A stretch of DNA of 6,808 nt from Chloroflexota bacterium. GTDB lineage: Bacteria > Chloroflexota > Dehalococcoidia > Plut-88900. Below are positions 4,778 to 6,808 of the stretch, piece by piece. The notes beneath the pieces were generated by a model. It was given only the letters and a program-made list of their open reading frames with translations, was not told the origin of the DNA and did not search any database. Position numbers and translations under genes: made by a program. The first letter of the stretch is position 1, and every line of letters starts with the position of its first letter. The DNA lies in assembly GCA_022566235.1 (NCBI GenBank), contig JADFJI010000123.1:1-6808 (forward strand), in the 5' to 3' direction.

Positions 4778-5719
4778 CCCCAGTATGCGAAGGGCGTTGG
4801 CCCCCAGCATCGCCTCCTTCTCCTCCTGGGAGAGGAGGGGCAGGTCCATGACCCGTTCCACGCTGCCCCGCAAATCATAGAATGGGTAGTCTGATCCCAT
4901 CATCACCCGCTGGGGCCCTATGTCCTTTATGAGCCGGGCAAGCTGGTCGTCCGTGGGGGCGGTGGTGCCTCCAGTCCACTCGATGATCTCACAGCAATCG
5001 AAATAGGCGTTGGGATAGGCCCGGGCTATCTCCAGGGCCTGCTCCCAAGCCCCGCCTCCCAGGTGGGCGATGATAATGGTAAGCTTGGGGAAGGCCTCCA
5101 GGACCGGGGCGAAGGCCCTGGGCTCGGCGTAGGGCCTTCGGTCTCGGGCCGGGCCCGAGTGGGCCAGTATGGGGATGCGCAGTTCCTGGCACGTCTCGTA
5201 TACGGGCCACATTCGTGGGTCTCCCATCTCGAACTCCTGGAGAACGGGGTGGAGCTTGACGCCCCGGGCCCCGTGGCCTTCCACCATCTCTCTCACGTGG
5301 GCCGCCCCCGCCCTCCCGGGCAGTGCAGTTGGGTCGGCGGCTATGAAAGGGATGAGCCTGGGATTGGCCCGGGCCAGGTCACAGGCCCAGGTGTTGAACT
5401 CCTTGAGCAGCCGGCCGGGCGACGATTCTATCTCCTTGATGGCCCTGGCCCTTTCTTCTTCGCTGATTCCATCGGGCAGGCTGGAGACAGCGAAGTCGAT
5501 GGCCTGAGGAATGGCGAAGAGGTTTGCGACTACCGCCCTGGAGAAGCCGGCCTCCTCGATGTCATCTACCGCCTCCTGGGGGCTACCGCTGGACTGTGTA
5601 AAACGCACGTCGGGCTTATCACCGTACTCCCATATCTGGAGGGTCTGCTTGCGGCGGAGACCCCACTCCCGGGTCCGGTAGATATGCATATGGATGTCGA
5701 TGATTTCGGGTGCGGCCAT
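4772..5719 (-). CDS. Second amidohydrolase family 2 protein, downstream of the lhgO-like gene
   Basis: This 315-residue amidohydrolase_2 protein is paralogous to the convergent gene. Expected metal and active-site residues are H10 and H12 (DIHMHIY), K155/H157 (GVKLHP), H187 (LAHSG), H219 (IAHLGG) and D277 (MGSDYPF). Residues 15-110 form a longer insert than in the neighbour, with a Trp/Arg-rich stretch (REWGLRRKQ, 17-25) and a charged helix (86-107) that may cover the active site. C243/E244 in FDCCEIIEW are near the sixth-strand position. The ATG at 5719 is supported by AGGAGAAGGGA (5737-5727). The start lies 28 bases after the stop of the lhgO-like gene, so the two are likely co-transcribed. 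The family covers hydrolases and non-oxidative decarboxylases of carboxylic acids. A role beside a 2-hydroxyacid oxidase fits acid catabolism, but that is inference. Confidence 0.93.
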   Translation of the reverse strand: MAAPEIIDIHMHIYRTREWGLRRKQTLQIWEYGDKPDVRFTQSSGSPQEAVDDIEEAGFSRAVVANLFAIPQAIDFAVSSLPDGISEEERARAIKEIESSPGRLLKEFNTWACDLARANPRLIPFIAADPTALPGRAGAAHVREMVEGHGARGVKLHPVLQEFEMGDPRMWPVYETCQELRIPILAHSGPARDRRPYAEPRAFAPVLEAFPKLTIIIAHLGGGAWEQALEIARAYPNAYFDCCEIIEWTGGTTAPTDDQLARLIKDIGPQRVMMGSDYPFYDLRGSVERVMDLPLLSQEEKEAMLGANALRILGL

Positions 5720-5747
5720 GATTGCTTCCCTTCTCCTGTCCCGGTCT

Positions 5748-6808
5748 CTACGGCTTCAGCGGGAACGATCTCTCCGCCATGGCGACGATATCGCGGCCGA
5801 TGGCCAGGGATGCGGTGGCCCCGGGCGAGGGGGCGTTCCTAACGTGTATGGCGTTCTCCGTCTCGCTTATGCGAAAATCGTCCACCAGGAGGCCGTTTCG
5901 CTCCACGGCCTGGGCCCTGACCCCCGCGCCCCTCTCCTGAAGGTGTCGCTCTTCTATATCGGGCAGCAGCTTCTGAAGGGCCCTGACAAACGCCTTCTTG
6001 CTCAACGAACGATGGAACTCCTGGAGCCCGGTCCGCCAGTACCTGGCGGCCATGAACCAAAATCCCGGGTAGCCCAACGTCTCTGCAAACTCCGACAGGT
6101 CGAAGTCAGTCATCCTGTAGCCTTCCCTGGCGAAGGCCAGTACGGCATTGGGCCCCGCCTCCACCTCTCCCCGGACGCCTCTGGTGAAGTGGACTCCCAG
6201 AAAGGGAAATTCGGGATCGGGCACCGAATAGATAAGTCTGTTAACTAAAAAGTGTTTTTCGGGGATAACCTTGTAATATTCACCTCGGAAAGGAACAATC
6301 CGGAGATCCTCTCTGCCCGCGAACGTCGAGTCCCTATGTCGAGCTATCATTCGGCCTATCTGGTCCGAGAACAACCCGGCACAGTTAATCAGGTACTTAG
6401 AGCGAAATTCTCCAGAAGGCGTTTCTATAATCAGCCCGCCGTCTCCTTGCGCAATGTTTTTTACCTCGCGTGAGGTGAGGATCTCGCCGCCCAGGCTCCG
6501 GATTCTTTTGGCGTAGGCTTGGGCAACTCCACTGAAGTCAATGATGCCTGTAGTCGGTGCGTAGAGTGCCCTAATTCCTGTGGCGTGGGGTTCAATCTCC
6601 TTTAGCCGTTCAGGCCCGATCACTTCCAAGCCTTGAACCCCATTGGCGTTGCCCCGGCGTAGTAGCTCGTCAAGCCGAGGGATTTCTTCCGCATGAGTCG
6701 CTATAACGATTTTGCCACAGAGATTGTAGGTGATGCCATGTTCATCACAGAATTCGAGGAGGGCCTTTCTCCCAGAGACGCATGTCTGAGCTTTGATTGA
6801 TCCGGGTT
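5748..6808 (-). CDS. lhgO: LhgO-like FAD-dependent L-2-hydroxyglutarate oxidase (5' end outside window)
   Basis: The minus-strand frame is open from the window end (first full codon at 6806) to TAG at 5750-5748, giving 352 residues; about 45-60 N-terminal residues, including the GxGxxG FAD loop, are missing. Visible LhgO landmarks in order are PGSIKAQTCVSG (start), EFCDEHGI and CGKIVIAT, RLDELLRRGNANGV, the FAD-domain NCAGLFSDQIGRM (around 6348-6386), PFRGEYYKV, VPDPEFPFLGVHFTR, GPNAVLAFAREGY, GAGVRAQAV with LVDDF, and HVRNAPSPGATASLAIG near the end. LhgO oxidises L-2-hydroxyglutarate to 2-oxoglutarate and passes electrons to the respiratory chain at the inner face of the membrane. Close relatives may use other 2-hydroxyacids. 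An internal TTG at 6629-6627 is not the start, because conserved family sequence continues upstream. Codon use changes sharply near 6205: about 40-50% third-position GC upstream, about 80% downstream. Confidence 0.88.
   Translation of the reverse strand, partial: PGSIKAQTCVSGRKALLEFCDEHGITYNLCGKIVIATHAEEIPRLDELLRRGNANGVQGLEVIGPERLKEIEPHATGIRALYAPTTGIIDFSGVAQAYAKRIRSLGGEILTSREVKNIAQGDGGLIIETPSGEFRSKYLINCAGLFSDQIGRMIARHRDSTFAGREDLRIVPFRGEYYKVIPEKHFLVNRLIYSVPDPEFPFLGVHFTRGVRGEVEAGPNAVLAFAREGYRMTDFDLSEFAETLGYPGFWFMAARYWRTGLQEFHRSLSKKAFVRALQKLLPDIEERHLQERGAGVRAQAVERNGLLVDDFRISETENAIHVRNAPSPGATASLAIGRDIVAMAERSFPLKP

Noticed and set aside
5063..6248. Plus-strand open frames of 259 and 184 codons
   Set aside because: Both are antisense to the amidohydrolase and lhgO-like genes, whose motifs are intact. 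Their Gly/Pro/Arg-rich translations look like antisense artefacts.
6627..6629. TTG as start of the lhgO-like gene
   Set aside because: The same frame stays open to the window end and encodes conserved LhgO sequence (KAQTCVSG, EFCDEHGI, CGKIVIAT), so this codon is internal.
1..6808. Search for CRISPR arrays, tRNA or rRNA genes, insertion sequences, attachment sites and defence-type gene clusters
   Set aside because: No regularly spaced repeats, no tRNA-like clover leaf, no transposase or integrase motifs, and no target-site duplications were seen. All the genes read as metabolic enzymes.

Overview
The window carries parts or all of six protein-coding genes plus one possible micro-ORF. The best guess for the host is a GC-moderate environmental bacterium of the Chloroflexota (Dehalococcoidia/SAR202-like or Anaerolineae-like). 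This is inferred, not proven. The grounds are the lipoprotein on the minus strand, whose lipobox cysteine is followed by a long Pro/Thr/Ala linker of the kind common in that phylum, and the mix of stand-alone VOC, amidohydrolase_2 and L-2-hydroxyglutarate-oxidase-like genes. Translation signals are conventional AAGGAGG-type Shine-Dalgarno sites, and two sigma70-like -10 elements can be read.

Layout. Bases 1-90 are the last 29 codons of an unidentified plus-strand gene. Bases 91-463 hold no large gene. They contain a 29-codon ORF with a good ribosome binding site, two interleaved inverted repeats (131-179), a GC-rich hairpin terminator (213-246), another inverted repeat, and a good sigma70-type promoter (395-423) for the next gene. 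Bases 464-925 encode a single-domain VOC (glyoxalase-fold) protein. A secreted alpha/beta-hydrolase lipoprotein (941-2470, minus) converges on it, with only 15 bases between the two stop codons. Bases 2477-2821 are a non-coding leader with a weak promoter candidate and a small hairpin. Bases 2822-3706 encode an NmrA/QorB-like NAD(P)-binding reductase, followed by a non-coding stretch with a clear rho-independent terminator (3844-3876) and a perfect TATAAT box (3948-3953). Bases 3977-4777 encode an amidohydrolase_2 protein. It converges on a second, paralogous amidohydrolase (4772-5719, minus), and the two genes share the palindrome CTATAG as their overlapping stop region. Upstream of the second amidohydrolase, 28 bases away on the same strand, is an LhgO-like FAD-dependent 2-hydroxyacid oxidase (5748 to the window end), whose N-terminal FAD-binding segment lies off the window.

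How the genes may work together. Only the lhgO-like oxidase and the downstream amidohydrolase look like an operon. They may act in one small-molecule (carboxylic or aromatic acid) catabolic route, but the substrate cannot be read from the sequence. The others look like independently transcribed accessory catabolic or detoxification genes. I see no mobile element, CRISPR array, tRNA or rRNA, and no convincing undescribed multi-gene system. The most unusual signals are sharp changes of codon usage inside two genes (the NmrA-like and LhgO-like genes), the stop-sharing paralogous amidohydrolases, a duplicated 72-residue unit in the tail of the lipoprotein, and the structured 91-250 region.
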